Assembly (NCBI RefSeq): GCF_036186745.1
Contig: NZ_CP108086.1
Span: 4,836,001-4,900,000, forward strand
Length of the DNA stretch: 64,000 nt
Direction: 5' to 3'
Origin: Microbispora hainanensis
GTDB lineage: Bacteria; Actinomycetota; Actinomycetes; Streptosporangiales; Streptosporangiaceae
Shown: positions 54,345-63,052 of the stretch, in pieces
How positions within the stretch are numbered: position 1 is the first letter of the stretch
How the letters are laid out: every line of letters begins with the position of its first letter
Made by a program: the position numbers and the translations under genes
Notes under the pieces: model-generated
The model's database searches: none
What the model was told of the DNA's origin: nothing
What the model saw: the letters and a program-made list of their open reading frames with translations, nothing else

Positions 54345-55211
54345 GTGTCCATAGATCCGCCCGGATCCGGTTCCACCGTCCGGCGCATCATGCTCGGCGC
54401 GAGCCTGCGCCGGCTGCGTGAGCAACGGGGCTTGACCCGTGAGGTCGCCGGATTCCACATCCGTGCCTCGGAGTCGAAGATCAGCCGGATGGAGCTCGGC
54501 CGGGTCGGGTTCAAAACACGTGACGTCGAAGACCTCCTCACGCTGTACGGCGTCCACGACGACGCCGAGCGGCGTGGCCTGCTGGAGATGGTCCGCGAGG
54601 CGAACACGCCGGGGTGGTGGCACAAGTTCGGCGAGGTGCTGCCGAACTGGTTCGTCACCTACATCGGCCTGGAGGAGGCCGCCAGCGTGATCCGCACCTA
54701 CGAGGTGCAGTTCGTGCCCGGCCTGCTGCAGACGGCGGAGTACGCCCGCTCGGTGATCATGCTCGGTTATCCGGACGCCACGGAGGACGAGCTCGAACAG
54801 CGCGTCCATCTGCGGCTGCAGCGGCAGGAACGGCTCACGCGCAAGGACGGCCCCCGGCTGTGGGCCGTCATCGACGAGGCGGCGCTCAGGCGGCCCATCG
54901 GAGGGAGTGCGACGATGCGGGAACAGCTCCAGCATCTGCTGGAGGTGTCCACGCTGCCGAACATCACCCTTCAGGTGATGCCCCTCCGCTATGGGATGCA
55001 CGCGGCCGAGGGAGGCGCGTTCACCATCCTCCGCTTCCCGGAGTCCGACCTTTCGGACGTGGTCTACGTCGAGCAGCTCTGGGGTGCGCTCTACCTGGAC
55101 AAACGTGAGGACATCGATCCCTACCTCACGGCCATGGAGCAGCTGTGCGTGGAGAGCACCACGCCCGGCGGCACTGCCGAGATCCTCGGCGAACTTCTCA
55201 GAGAGACATAA
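54345..55211 (+). CDS. XRE-family regulator with DUF5753 (WhiJ-like)
   Basis: Encodes 288 residues from GTG with GGAGG upstream. N-terminal helix-turn-helix ASLRRLREQRGLTREVAGFHIRASESKISRMELGR (about residues 18-52); the rest is DUF5753 with GWWHKFGEVLPNWFVTYIGLEEAASVIRTYEVQFVPGLLQTAEYAR and EGGAFTILRFPESDLSDVVYVEQLWGALYLD. WhiJ-type proteins repress developmental genes until relieved by a DUF397 partner, as known for Streptomyces; here the partner gene starts at the very next base after the stop. Confidence 0.92.
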   Translation: MSIDPPGSGSTVRRIMLGASLRRLREQRGLTREVAGFHIRASESKISRMELGRVGFKTRDVEDLLTLYGVHDDAERRGLLEMVREANTPGWWHKFGEVLPNWFVTYIGLEEAASVIRTYEVQFVPGLLQTAEYARSVIMLGYPDATEDELEQRVHLRLQRQERLTRKDGPRLWAVIDEAALRRPIGGSATMREQLQHLLEVSTLPNITLQVMPLRYGMHAAEGGAFTILRFPESDLSDVVYVEQLWGALYLDKREDIDPYLTAMEQLCVESTTPGGTAEILGELLRET

Positions 55212-55445
55212 ATGCACGCATATAACGGGATGCCCGCAACCGACATCGCCGGGGTCACCTGGCGGAAAAGCGCCCACAGCAACTCGACCGGCAACTGCGT
55301 GGAGCTGGCCGAGCTTCCCGACGGCAGCGTGGCCGTCCGGAACTCCCGCTATCCCGACGGGCCGGCCCTCATCTACACACGCGACGAGATACGAGCCCTG
55401 GTGCTCGGGGTCAAGGACGGCGAGTTCGACGGCCTCCTGGTGTGA
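55212..55445 (+). CDS. DUF397 protein (BldB/WhiJ-partner type)
   Basis: Encodes 77 residues: ITGVTWRKS-type opening (IAGVTWRKSAHSNSTGNCVELAELPDGSVAVRNSRYPDGPALIYTRDEIRALVLGVKDGEFDGLLV), the standard DUF397 sequence. The ATG follows the regulator's TAA directly, so translation is coupled. The family includes BldB of Streptomyces coelicolor and the small partners of WhiJ-like regulators. Confidence 0.92.
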   Translation: MHAYNGMPATDIAGVTWRKSAHSNSTGNCVELAELPDGSVAVRNSRYPDGPALIYTRDEIRALVLGVKDGEFDGLLV

Positions 55446-55490
55446 TCGACTGGTGTGACCGACTCGTGTGATCGACTGGTGTGATCGGAA
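55441..55490. repeat. 15-bp tandem repeat after the DUF397 gene
   Basis: TGTGATCGACTGGTG and variants TGTGACCGACTCG occur four times from the DUF397 stop onward. Confidence 0.7.
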
Positions 55491-55616
55491 TGGTCCGACC
55501 GGCTCCGGGGACGGCCCCGCGTTCACCCGTGTCTCACGCGTGTAACGTCACGACGCGGGAGGCGTAACACGGATCCGGCAGAGTGGGTCCTCAAGAAAGC
55601 TCACAAGGGGGACCCA

Positions 55617-55901
55617 GTGCTGGACCAGATGACTCTCTACCCGGTGGCCGACGACGTGCTGTTCGCACCCGGAGGCCGCGTGGTGATCCGCACCTACGGA
55701 GTCGCCGCGCCGGCCGACCCGGCGAACGGGCAGCCGAGGTCGGTGGCCTACCGGACGTGGGTCACCGGGGTACGGGAGCAGCCCAGGTACTGGCGGTGGG
55801 GGCACTTCGAAGACGCCCGGCGCGGCCACCGCAAGGTCCTGGAATGGCTCACCGGCCGAGGTCCGCAGCCCCAGCAGGTCGCCCAGGTGGACGCTGCGTG
55901 A
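55617..55901 (+). CDS. Hypothetical small protein
   Basis: Encodes 94 residues from GTG behind AAGGGGG (5-nt spacing), a good initiation site. The sequence (TLYPVADDVLFAPGGRVVIRTYGVAA then YRTWVTGVREQPRYWRWGHFEDARRGHRKVLEWL) has alternating beta strands and one helix, with many aromatic residues. I do not recognise a family. Its position after the regulator pair suggests it may be a co-regulated or small effector protein. Confidence 0.6.
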   Translation: MLDQMTLYPVADDVLFAPGGRVVIRTYGVAAPADPANGQPRSVAYRTWVTGVREQPRYWRWGHFEDARRGHRKVLEWLTGRGPQPQQVAQVDAA

Positions 55902-55942
55902 CGCCCGGGTCCCGGGTGCGCGTGACTCGGGCCGTCGCGTCG

Positions 55943-56521
55943 TCAGGCCGGCACATTCCAGTGGAGCAGGACGGGCTCGTCGTGCTCGTGGCCGAGGACG
56001 GAGTACGTCCCGGTGTCGAGCCGGAAGAGCCTGCCGTGGTCGGCGGGCAGCGACAGCCAGCGGGCCGCCAGCACACGCAGCATGTGGGCGTGCGCGACGA
56101 CCAGCACGTCCCCGTCCGCCGGGCGGATCCGGGCGAGCACCTTGTCCGCCCGTTCCCCGACGTGCTCCACGGTCTCGCCCGGGTGCGCCTCGTCTCCCGG
56201 GATCACGCCGTCGCGCCAGACGTACCAGCCGGGGCGTGACCGGCGGATCTCGGCGGTGGTGATGCCCTCGTAGCCGCCGTAGTCCCACTCCCACAGGTTC
56301 GGGTCCACCTCGTACCGCCCGGCGCCGGCCAGCTCGGCCGTACGGCGGGCCCGCTGTGCGGGACTGACGAGGACCAGCGCGAACGACCGGCCCGCCACCA
56401 GGCGGGACAGCGCCCGTGCCTGCTCCTCGCCGTGGGGTGTCAGCGGCAGGTCGGTGCGGCCCGTGTGCCGCCCGGCCCTGCTCCACTCGGTCTCGCCGTG
56501 CCTCAACAGGATGACGTTCAT
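55943..56521 (-). CDS. Histidine phosphatase-family protein
   Basis: Encodes 192 residues. Catalytic signature LLRHGETEWSRAGRHTGRTDLPLT at residues 5-28; the acid residue in LWEWDYGGYEGI; second His in VLVVAHAHMLRVLAARWL. Phosphoglycerate-mutase-like phosphatase; substrates range from sugar phosphates to nucleotides. Length is typical. Confidence 0.9.
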   Translation of the reverse strand: MNVILLRHGETEWSRAGRHTGRTDLPLTPHGEEQARALSRLVAGRSFALVLVSPAQRARRTAELAGAGRYEVDPNLWEWDYGGYEGITTAEIRRSRPGWYVWRDGVIPGDEAHPGETVEHVGERADKVLARIRPADGDVLVVAHAHMLRVLAARWLSLPADHGRLFRLDTGTYSVLGHEHDEPVLLHWNVPA

Positions 56522-56624
56522 AGAGCGTCCATCTTGCCCGTACGTCCGATTTCACCCGCGACGGGCCCCCTTGACCACCCGCCCGCGGCCTGCAGTAGGG
56601 TCCCCGCGGGAAAGGGGGCGCCAC

Positions 56625-57497
56625 ATGGAGCCGGTGCGGGTGGGACTCGTCGGTGCGGGACCGTGGGCGGAGATGGTGCACGCGCCCGCTCTCGCGGCCG
56701 GGCCGCACACGACGCTGTCCGGAGTGTGGGCGCGCAGGCCCGAGGCGGCGCGAGCGCTGGCGGACGCCCACGGCGCGCCCGCCTTCGAGCGGCTGGAGGA
56801 CCTGTTCGCGGCGTCGGAGGCGGTCGCCTTCTGCGTGCCGCCCACCGTGCAGGCCGAACTCGGCGTGCTCGCGGCCCGGGCGGGAAAGGCCCTGCTGCTG
56901 GAGAAGCCGCTCGCGGCCGACCTCGACGGCGCCCGGCGCCTCGCCGGGGCGATCGAGGAGGCGGGCGTCGCCTCCCAGATGCTCTTCACGTTCCGCTATT
57001 CGGCGGCGACGGCCGGCTTCCTGGAGCGGGCCCGGCGGATCGAGCCCTTCGGCGGGCACGCCGCGAACATCTCGGGAAGCCTGCGCGGCGGCCCCTTCGC
57101 CACCCCCTGGCGGCTGGAGCGCGGGGCGGTGCTCGACGTGGGCCCGCACACGATCGACCTGCTCGACGCCGCGCTGGGCCGCGTGGTCGGGGTCAAGGCC
57201 CACGGCGACCCGCTCGGCTGGGTCGGCCTGCTGCTGGAGCACGAGGGCGGCGCGGTCAGCGAGGCGTCGCTCAGCATGGCCGTCGAGGGGGAGACCCCGC
57301 CCAGCCGTGTCGACGTGTACGGCAGGCTCGGCACCGCCTCGCTGCTCGGCTCCGAGCTCGGCGACGTCTTCCCCGAGGTGGTGCGGCAGTTCGCGAGCAC
57401 CGTGCGCGACGGCGGCGGGCATCCGCTCGACGCCCGCCACGGACTGCGCATGCAGGAGATCATCGACGACGTGGAGCGGCAGCTGCGGGCCGGCTGA
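56625..57497 (+). CDS. Gfo/Idh/MocA-family oxidoreductase
   Basis: Encodes 290 residues from ATG with AAAGGGGG upstream. N-terminal Rossmann VRVGLVGAGPWAEMVHAPALAAG, EKPLAADLDGARRLA (the conserved EKP), then the C-terminal beta-sheet domain with DVGPHTIDLLDAALG. NAD(P)-dependent oxidation of sugars, inositols or similar is expected. It is shorter than usual (about 330). Its 3' end overlaps the convergent acyltransferase gene by 38 bp. Confidence 0.88.
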   Translation: MEPVRVGLVGAGPWAEMVHAPALAAGPHTTLSGVWARRPEAARALADAHGAPAFERLEDLFAASEAVAFCVPPTVQAELGVLAARAGKALLLEKPLAADLDGARRLAGAIEEAGVASQMLFTFRYSAATAGFLERARRIEPFGGHAANISGSLRGGPFATPWRLERGAVLDVGPHTIDLLDAALGRVVGVKAHGDPLGWVGLLLEHEGGAVSEASLSMAVEGETPPSRVDVYGRLGTASLLGSELGDVFPEVVRQFASTVRDGGGHPLDARHGLRMQEIIDDVERQLRAG

Positions 57498-58731
57498 CCA
57501 GGGCGAGGCCCGCGCCTAGGGCGACGGAGGCGATCACCGGCGCGGGGCCGGGCGCGAACCCGGTGATGGTGAGCGTGAGCAGCGCGCCGCCCATGAGGGG
57601 TACGGCCACGGGCACGTGCCGGTGGGCGGCGGCGCCCGCGGGGTTCTCGAAGCGGCCGAGCAGCGCGGTGAGCCCGACCAGCACCAGCGCCAGGGCGGCC
57701 AGGCACGGCGGGGCGGCGCTCCACCAGGCCGCCGAGCCGGCGGTGGGCGTCAGCCCGAGCCCGATGACCGCCACACCGGCGACGGCGACGAGCGCGGTCA
57801 TGTGCCACAGGTAGATCGTCATCATGTGCGGCGCGAGCGCGGTGAGCACCCTCTCGGCCACCGGCCGGGCGGCCAGCGCGTTCACGGCGGGGCGCAGCAG
57901 CATCGCCAGGCCGAGCTGACCGGCGAACAGTGCGAGCAGGCAGGCGCTCGGCGGGGCCATGTTCGAGATCATCCCCGGCATCCCGATCATGCTGGAGGGG
58001 TAGGGCCCGGTCGCCACCAGGGCCGCCACCATCGCGAACCCGGCCACCGCGAGCCCCGCGGCCCGCCGTCCCCTCAGCCGCTCCAGGCCGCCTTCGGCGT
58101 ACCGGAACCCGACCTGGTGGACGGCCAGCCAGACGAAGGCGACGTTGAGATAACCGGCGGCCTCCAGGCCGGAGAACCGGACCACGTCCGTCAGCACCGC
58201 GCCGCCCGCCAGCACTGGCAGGACCACCCCGGCCCGCATCCGCAGCAGGCGCGGCGTGGTCACCACGGCCAGCAGGTAGACCGCCAGGAACCACAGGAGC
58301 TGCCCGACCGTCCGCGCGGCCACCTCCACCGGCTGCGCGGGCACGCCCAGGGCCGTCAGAAGGTGGGGGAGCGGCAGCCACACGACCGCCAGCGGCACCA
58401 CCGGCCAGGCCAGGCGGCGTACCCGCCGCGCGGTCCACTCCCGGGCCGTCCCGCCCCGGCGAGCCGCGGACCGGAAGCTGATCGCGTTGGCCGCGCCCCC
58501 GGTGAAGAACACCAGTGGCATGACCTGCGAGATCCAGGTGACGTACGGGATCGCCGCCAGGGCGTTGCCGGTCGTGAGCCGCCCCTGGGCGTACGACAGG
58601 ACCGGCATCGTCCAGTGCTGGACGACCACCAGGACCATCCCGAAGACGCGCAGGACGTCGATGAAGCGGTCGCGCGGCGCGGGTGCGGCCGGGGCCCGCT
58701 CGGCTGCGGGGGGAAGCATGGTCAGGGACAC
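57460..58731 (-). CDS. Acyltransferase-3-family membrane protein
   Basis: Encodes 423 residues. About ten membrane helices; the family opening RDRFIDVLRVFGMVLVVVQHW, with the catalytic His in QHW at about residue 43, and FFTGGAANAISFRSAARRGG are present. Such proteins O-acylate surface polysaccharides, lipids or antibiotics. Overlaps the Gfo/Idh gene tail to tail, and is divergent from the cobalamin riboswitch. Confidence 0.85.
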   Translation of the reverse strand: MSLTMLPPAAERAPAAPAPRDRFIDVLRVFGMVLVVVQHWTMPVLSYAQGRLTTGNALAAIPYVTWISQVMPLVFFTGGAANAISFRSAARRGGTAREWTARRVRRLAWPVVPLAVVWLPLPHLLTALGVPAQPVEVAARTVGQLLWFLAVYLLAVVTTPRLLRMRAGVVLPVLAGGAVLTDVVRFSGLEAAGYLNVAFVWLAVHQVGFRYAEGGLERLRGRRAAGLAVAGFAMVAALVATGPYPSSMIGMPGMISNMAPPSACLLALFAGQLGLAMLLRPAVNALAARPVAERVLTALAPHMMTIYLWHMTALVAVAGVAVIGLGLTPTAGSAAWWSAAPPCLAALALVLVGLTALLGRFENPAGAAAHRHVPVAVPLMGGALLTLTITGFAPGPAPVIASVALGAGLALVSRPAAAAPRRR

Positions 58732-58800
58732 GAGAAGCCGCCTTCGCTGTTTCGGGGCCGCCGCGGGGGCGTTCCGCGGGCGGTGGGGGCTCGAAGCCTC

Positions 58801-58875
58801 GGTGGTTCGGGGTTGCGGTGGTTCGAGGTCGGGGTGGTTCGAGGTCGCGGTGGTTCGGGGGCTGCGGTGGCCCGG
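58801..58875. repeat. 17-bp repeats upstream of the acyltransferase
   Basis: GCGGTGGTTCGAGGTCGGG and variants recur about five times. The 58732-59090 spacer contains no gene. Confidence 0.65.
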
Positions 58876-59090
58876 GGCCTGGGGCCCGGTCTTCGCGAGC
58901 GGTTCAAGCGTCCCGCCGCGCCCCCGCCCGGCGCAGCGACGCGGTCCCTACTTCCGATCATGGGAGGCCCCCTACCACCGGGGTAGGGCCGGCCCTACCA
59001 ACCCCGCGTACGCCCAGGCCGACGGCCGCGCGCGTGGATCGCCGTCCGCCCGGGGCGGTGGGGTCCCGGGCCGGGGGTGGACGCCGCGTG

Positions 59091-59222
59091 AGGGATTGGT
59101 ACCGTTGCGTCCGACGCGCGCCGCGTAGCGAAGTCCGGTGAGAATCCGGCGCTGTCCCGCAACTGTGGTTCCCCGCCCCCGGGGACGAGCCAGGTCGCCT
59201 GCGCTGCGCGCCGACGCTATCG
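59091..59222 (+). promoter_or_regulatory. Cobalamin riboswitch
   Basis: The core AAGTCCGGTGAGAATCCGGC followed by GCTGTCCCGCAACTGTG (59130-59167), and downstream GAGCCAGGTC, form the conserved B12 aptamer. It precedes a corrinoid importer and cobinamide salvage gene, and should lower expression when adenosylcobalamin is plentiful. Confidence 0.9.
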
Positions 59223-59298
59223 ACCCTCGTGGAAAAGGGTGATCCGTCGCTTCCAGCGGGTCCCTCGATTCCCGGCATTCCCCCTTATGGAGGACCTC

Positions 59299-60249
59299 GT
59301 GAGGCCCGTACGCACGGCCGTCGCGGGTGTGGTGCTGGGCGTGCTCGCTCTGGCCGGCTGCGGCCAGAGCGACGGCGCCGCCACGTCCGCTACCCCCACC
59401 CCCGCCGTCTCGGACGGCACCGGTCAGGCCGCATTCCCCGTCACCGTTCAGGCGGGCAACGGCGCGGTGACCATCGCCAAGAAGCCCGAGCACATCGTGT
59501 CGCTGTCCCCGACGGCCACCGAGATCCTGTTCGCGATCGGCGCGGGCGCGCAGGTGACGGCGGTGGACGACCAGTCGAACTACCCGCCCGAGGCGCCCAA
59601 GACCTCGCTGTCGGGGTTCAAGCCCAATGTCGAGGCGATCGTCGCCACCAAGCCCGACCTCGTGGTGCTCGCCAACGACCTGGAGGGCGTGGTCACCGGG
59701 CTCGGCAAGGTCGGCGTGCCGGTGCTGCTCGAACCCGCCGCGACCAAGCTCGACGACACCTACGACCAGATCCGGGACCTCGGCGCGGCCACCGGCAACG
59801 CGGCCAAGGCCGACGAGGTGGCGACCGGCGTCAAGCAGAAGATCGACGCCCTCGCGGCGGCGGCGCCGAAGGACAAGGAGCTGACGTACTACCACGAGCT
59901 GGACACCACGCCCTACGCGGCGACGTCGAGCACGTTCATCGGGCAGGTCTACAGCCTGTTCGGGCTGAAGAACATCGCCGACGAGGCGCCGGACGCGGCG
60001 GGCGGCTATCCCAAGCTGTCGGCGGAGTTCATCGCCAAGGCCGACCCCGACCTGATCTTCCTCGGTGACACGAAGTGCTGCGGGCAGGACGCCGCCGCGC
60101 TGGCCAAGCGGCCGGGCTGGTCCGGCCTGACCGCCGTGAAGAAGGGCCGCGTGGTGGGGCTGGACGACGACCTCGCCTCCCGCTGGGGGCCCCGGGTCGC
60201 CGACCTCGCCCAGGCCGTCAGCGACGCCGTGCAGAAGGCGGCGAGCTGA
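59299..60249 (+). CDS. btuF: Corrinoid ABC transporter substrate-binding lipoprotein
   Basis: From GTG 59299, 5 nt after GGAGG, 316 residues; an ATG at 59287 is also in frame. Lipobox LAGC (Cys about 19). Class III binding-protein motifs: VSLSPTATEILFAIGAGAQVTAVDDQSNYPPEAPK, EAIVATKPDLVVLANDLEGV, and KADPDLIFLGDTKCCGQDAAAL. The riboswitch upstream and CbiZ downstream identify the ligand as cobalamin or cobinamide rather than iron siderophore. First gene of a four-gene operon. Confidence 0.9.
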   Translation: MRPVRTAVAGVVLGVLALAGCGQSDGAATSATPTPAVSDGTGQAAFPVTVQAGNGAVTIAKKPEHIVSLSPTATEILFAIGAGAQVTAVDDQSNYPPEAPKTSLSGFKPNVEAIVATKPDLVVLANDLEGVVTGLGKVGVPVLLEPAATKLDDTYDQIRDLGAATGNAAKADEVATGVKQKIDALAAAAPKDKELTYYHELDTTPYAATSSTFIGQVYSLFGLKNIADEAPDAAGGYPKLSAEFIAKADPDLIFLGDTKCCGQDAAALAKRPGWSGLTAVKKGRVVGLDDDLASRWGPRVADLAQAVSDAVQKAAS

Positions 60250-60253
60250 GCCG

Positions 60254-60439
60254 GTGACGACGCGGACGCCCCTGGCGGCGCGGCGCCTGGTGGTACGACG
60301 CCCGCTGACACGGCCTCTGGTGACACGGCCTCTGGTGACACGGCACGGTGGCATGGTGCCCGATGACACGGTGCTCGGTGGCGGGGCGCTCGGTGGCCTG
60401 GTGCCAGGTGACGTGGTGAGGCCGGTGGTGGCGTCATGA
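60254..60439 (+). CDS. Possible small repeat-coded ORF between btuF and btuC
   Basis: A 61-residue frame from GTG whose TGA overlaps the btuC ATG (ATGA), a geometry typical of translational coupling. The product (RRPLTRPLVTRPLVTRHGG) is coded by a 15-bp repeat (60306-60345: TGACACGGCCTCTGG two and a half times) and resembles no family. It may only fill the spacer. Confidence 0.25.
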   Translation: MTTRTPLAARRLVVRRPLTRPLVTRPLVTRHGGMVPDDTVLGGGALGGLVPGDVVRPVVAS

Positions 60440-61464
60440 CCCCGGCCCGGCCGCGCGGCCGGGCGCTGCTCGTCGCGTCCGTCGTGCTGGCGGCCAGTCT
60501 CGCCCTCGGCCTGATGGCGGGCGCGGCGGGCATCTCGCCCCGCGCCATCGCGCTCGCACTGCTCGACCGGCTGCCGCTGGTGTCCGTGCACTCGGGCCTG
60601 TCGCCGGTCGAGGAGGGGCTGCTGTTCCAGCTCCGGGTGCCGCGGGTGCTGCTCGCGGCCGTCGTGGGCGGGCTGCTCGCCACGGCCGGGGCCGGCTACC
60701 AGGGCGTGTTCCGCAACCCGCTGGCCGATCCCTACCTGCTCGGGGCGGCGGCCGGTGCCGGCCTCACGGTGACGCTCGTCGTGGTCTTCCTGGGCGGCGA
60801 CACCGGCGTGACCGCGGTGCCGATCGCCGCCTTCGCCGGGGCCGTCGGCGGGGTGTTCCTCGCGTACGCGCTGGGCCACACGGCGGGCCGGGGCGGCGGC
60901 ACCGCGACGCTGGTGCTCGCCGGTGTCGCGGTCACCTCGTTCCTCACCGCCATCCAGACCTTCGTGCAGCAGCTCAAGGTGGAGGAACTGCAGCGGATCT
61001 ACTCCTGGATCCTCGGCGACGTCGGCGGCGGCTGGGACCAGCTCCGCATGATCGCGCCGTACGCCGCGGTGTCCACCATCGGCATGCTGCTGCACGGGCG
61101 GCTGCTCGACGTGCTGTCGGTGGGCGACGAGGAAGCGGTGAGTCTCGGCCTGCGCGCGGCGCGGGTGCGCTTCGTCGTGCTGCTGGCCGCCTCGCTCGCC
61201 ACCGCGTCGGCCGTGGCGGTCAGCGGGCTGATCGCGTTCGTCGGGATCGTGGTGCCCCACGTGGTCCGGCGGCTCGCCGGCTGGTCCTACCGGATCGTGC
61301 TGCCGGTGTCGTTCCTCGGCGGCGCGGCGTTCCTCGTGCTGGCCGACACGATCGCGCGTACGGTGCTCGCGCCGGCCGAGCTGCCGATCGGGGTCGTCAC
61401 GGCGTTCGTGGGGGCGCCGTTCTTCGTCACCATCCTGCGCGTGACCCGGCGGGTGGGGACGTGA
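60436..61464 (+). CDS. btuC: Corrinoid ABC transporter permease
   Basis: Encodes 342 residues with about ten membrane helices; FecCD signatures LRVPRVLLAAVVGGLLATAGAGYQGVFRNPLADPYLLGAAAGAGL and LIAFVGIVVPHVVRRLAGWSYRIVLPVSFLGGAAFLVLADTIART are both clear. It pairs with the ATPase that starts 4 bp before its stop (GTGA overlap). Confidence 0.9.
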   Translation: MTPARPRGRALLVASVVLAASLALGLMAGAAGISPRAIALALLDRLPLVSVHSGLSPVEEGLLFQLRVPRVLLAAVVGGLLATAGAGYQGVFRNPLADPYLLGAAAGAGLTVTLVVVFLGGDTGVTAVPIAAFAGAVGGVFLAYALGHTAGRGGGTATLVLAGVAVTSFLTAIQTFVQQLKVEELQRIYSWILGDVGGGWDQLRMIAPYAAVSTIGMLLHGRLLDVLSVGDEEAVSLGLRAARVRFVVLLAASLATASAVAVSGLIAFVGIVVPHVVRRLAGWSYRIVLPVSFLGGAAFLVLADTIARTVLAPAELPIGVVTAFVGAPFFVTILRVTRRVGT

Positions 61465-62276
61465 GCGGGCGGGCCGCACCGGCCGTCGAGGCGCGCGGCG
61501 TGGGCGTCACGCTGGGCGGGCGGCGGGTGCTCACGGACGTCACGCTGTCGGCCGCGCCCGGCCAGTGGCTGGCGATCATCGGGCCGAACGGCGCGGGCAA
61601 GTCCACGCTCCTGCGGGCCGTCGCCGGGCTGGTGCCGAGGGAGGGCGAGGTGCTCGTCGAGGGGACGGCCGTCGACGACCTGCGCCCGCGCCGCCGGGCA
61701 CGGCTGATCGCCTACGCGCCGCAGAGCCCGGCGCTGCCGCCCGACATGACGGTCTACGACTACGCGCTGCTCGGCCGCACGCCGTACATCGCCTATCTCG
61801 GCAGCGAGAGCGCGCGGGACCGCGAGGTGACGCGGTCGGTGCTGGAACGGCTCGACCTGGACGGCTTCGCGTCGCGGCCGCTCGGGCACCTGTCCGGCGG
61901 CGAGCGTCAGCGCGTCGTGCTCGCCAGGGCGCTGGTGCAGCAGGCGCCGGTGCTGCTGCTCGACGAGCCGACCACGGCGCTCGACCTGGGCCACCAGCAG
62001 CAGGTGCTCGAACTCGTCGACCGGCTGCGCCTGGCCGACGACCTCACCGTCGTGACGACGCTGCACGACCTCAGCCTCGCCGGGCAGTACGCCGACGTGC
62101 TCGTGCTGCTCGCCGCAGGGCGGGCGGTCGCGGCCGGGCCGCCCGGACAGGTGCTGGCCGAGCCGCTGCTGACCGAGCACTTCGGCGCCCGCGTGCGGGT
62201 GGAGCCCGGCCCCGAGGGCCGCCCCGTCGTCCACCTGGTGCGCCCGTCGGTCTCCTCGATGGCGGAGGAGGCATGA
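61461..62276 (+). CDS. btuD: Corrinoid ABC transporter ATPase
   Basis: Encodes 271 residues. Walker A GPNGAGKST at about 37-45, Q-loop YAPQSPALPPDMTVYDYALLGRTPY, signature LSGGERQRV, Walker B VLLLDEPTTALDL, H-loop VTTLHDLSLAGQYADVLVLL. Canonical FecE/BtuD type. Overlaps both neighbours by 4 bp. Confidence 0.93.
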   Translation: MSGRAAPAVEARGVGVTLGGRRVLTDVTLSAAPGQWLAIIGPNGAGKSTLLRAVAGLVPREGEVLVEGTAVDDLRPRRRARLIAYAPQSPALPPDMTVYDYALLGRTPYIAYLGSESARDREVTRSVLERLDLDGFASRPLGHLSGGERQRVVLARALVQQAPVLLLDEPTTALDLGHQQQVLELVDRLRLADDLTVVTTLHDLSLAGQYADVLVLLAAGRAVAAGPPGQVLAEPLLTEHFGARVRVEPGPEGRPVVHLVRPSVSSMAEEA

Positions 62277-63052
62277 CGGGCCTCCTCCGGCCGTCCCTGA
62301 CGCACCGTACGGAGGACGGCCAGCGGCTGGGCACGCTGCTGTGGCGGTTCGGGCCCGGCTGGCGGATGATCTCCTCGGCGATGCTGGGCGGCGGCATCGG
62401 TCCCCGGGAGTGGGTGCTGAACGCGCAGGTGGCCGCGGGTTACTCACGCATGGACCCGGTCGAGCACATGGACGCGCTCGGGCCCGGCGGCCCCGGGGTC
62501 GGCATGATGACGGCGGCGCTGGTGGAGCGGTACGTCACGGCGGCCGACGGGGGAGCGGAGGCCGTCGCCACGGTCGGCCTGGGCGTGCCGACCTGGGCGG
62601 CCGCGCCCGAGGGCGTGCCCGACCCCGGCCTGCCCGCCGCCCCTGCCGCCCCCGAGCCCGCTTCGGCGTCCGCGCAGGAGCCCGTCGGTCCGGCCGCATC
62701 CGGTCCCGCGCGCGAGCCGGTCGGCACGGGCGATGCCGGGATGCCGGCAACCGGTGGGCGGGCGCCGCGGCCGGGGACGATCAACATCCTGGTGGCCGTG
62801 CCGGTCGCGTTCTCCGACCCCGCGCTGGTCAACGCCGTCATGACGGTCACCGAGGCGAAGACGCAGGCGCTGCTTGAGGCGGGCTTCCCCTGCACCGGGA
62901 CCGCGTCGGACGCCGTGTGCGTCGCCGCGCGGGAGGACGGCCCGGCGGAGGAGTTCGGCGGCCCGCGCTCCGTCTGGGGCGCGCGGATCGCCCGTGCGGT
63001 CCACCGGGCCGTCCTCGACGGCGCACGCGACTGGCGCACCCGGCGGGGCTAG
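62273..63052 (+). CDS. cbiZ: Adenosylcobinamide amidohydrolase (CbiZ)
   Basis: Encodes 259 residues from an ATG overlapping the btuD stop. CbiZ motifs: LLWRFGPGWRMISSAMLGGGIGPREWVLNAQVAAGYSRMDP, GVGMMTAA, INILVAVPVAFSDPALVNAVMTVTEAKTQALLEAG, PCTGTASDAVCVAARE. It clips the aminopropanol side chain from (pseudo)cobinamide to make cobyric acid, salvaging imported corrinoids. Residues about 115-165 are an Ala/Pro/Glu-rich insert (PAAPAAPEPASASAQEPVG) unusual for the family, in the middle of the fold. Confidence 0.9.
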   Translation: MTGLLRPSLTHRTEDGQRLGTLLWRFGPGWRMISSAMLGGGIGPREWVLNAQVAAGYSRMDPVEHMDALGPGGPGVGMMTAALVERYVTAADGGAEAVATVGLGVPTWAAAPEGVPDPGLPAAPAAPEPASASAQEPVGPAASGPAREPVGTGDAGMPATGGRAPRPGTINILVAVPVAFSDPALVNAVMTVTEAKTQALLEAGFPCTGTASDAVCVAAREDGPAEEFGGPRSVWGARIARAVHRAVLDGARDWRTRRG

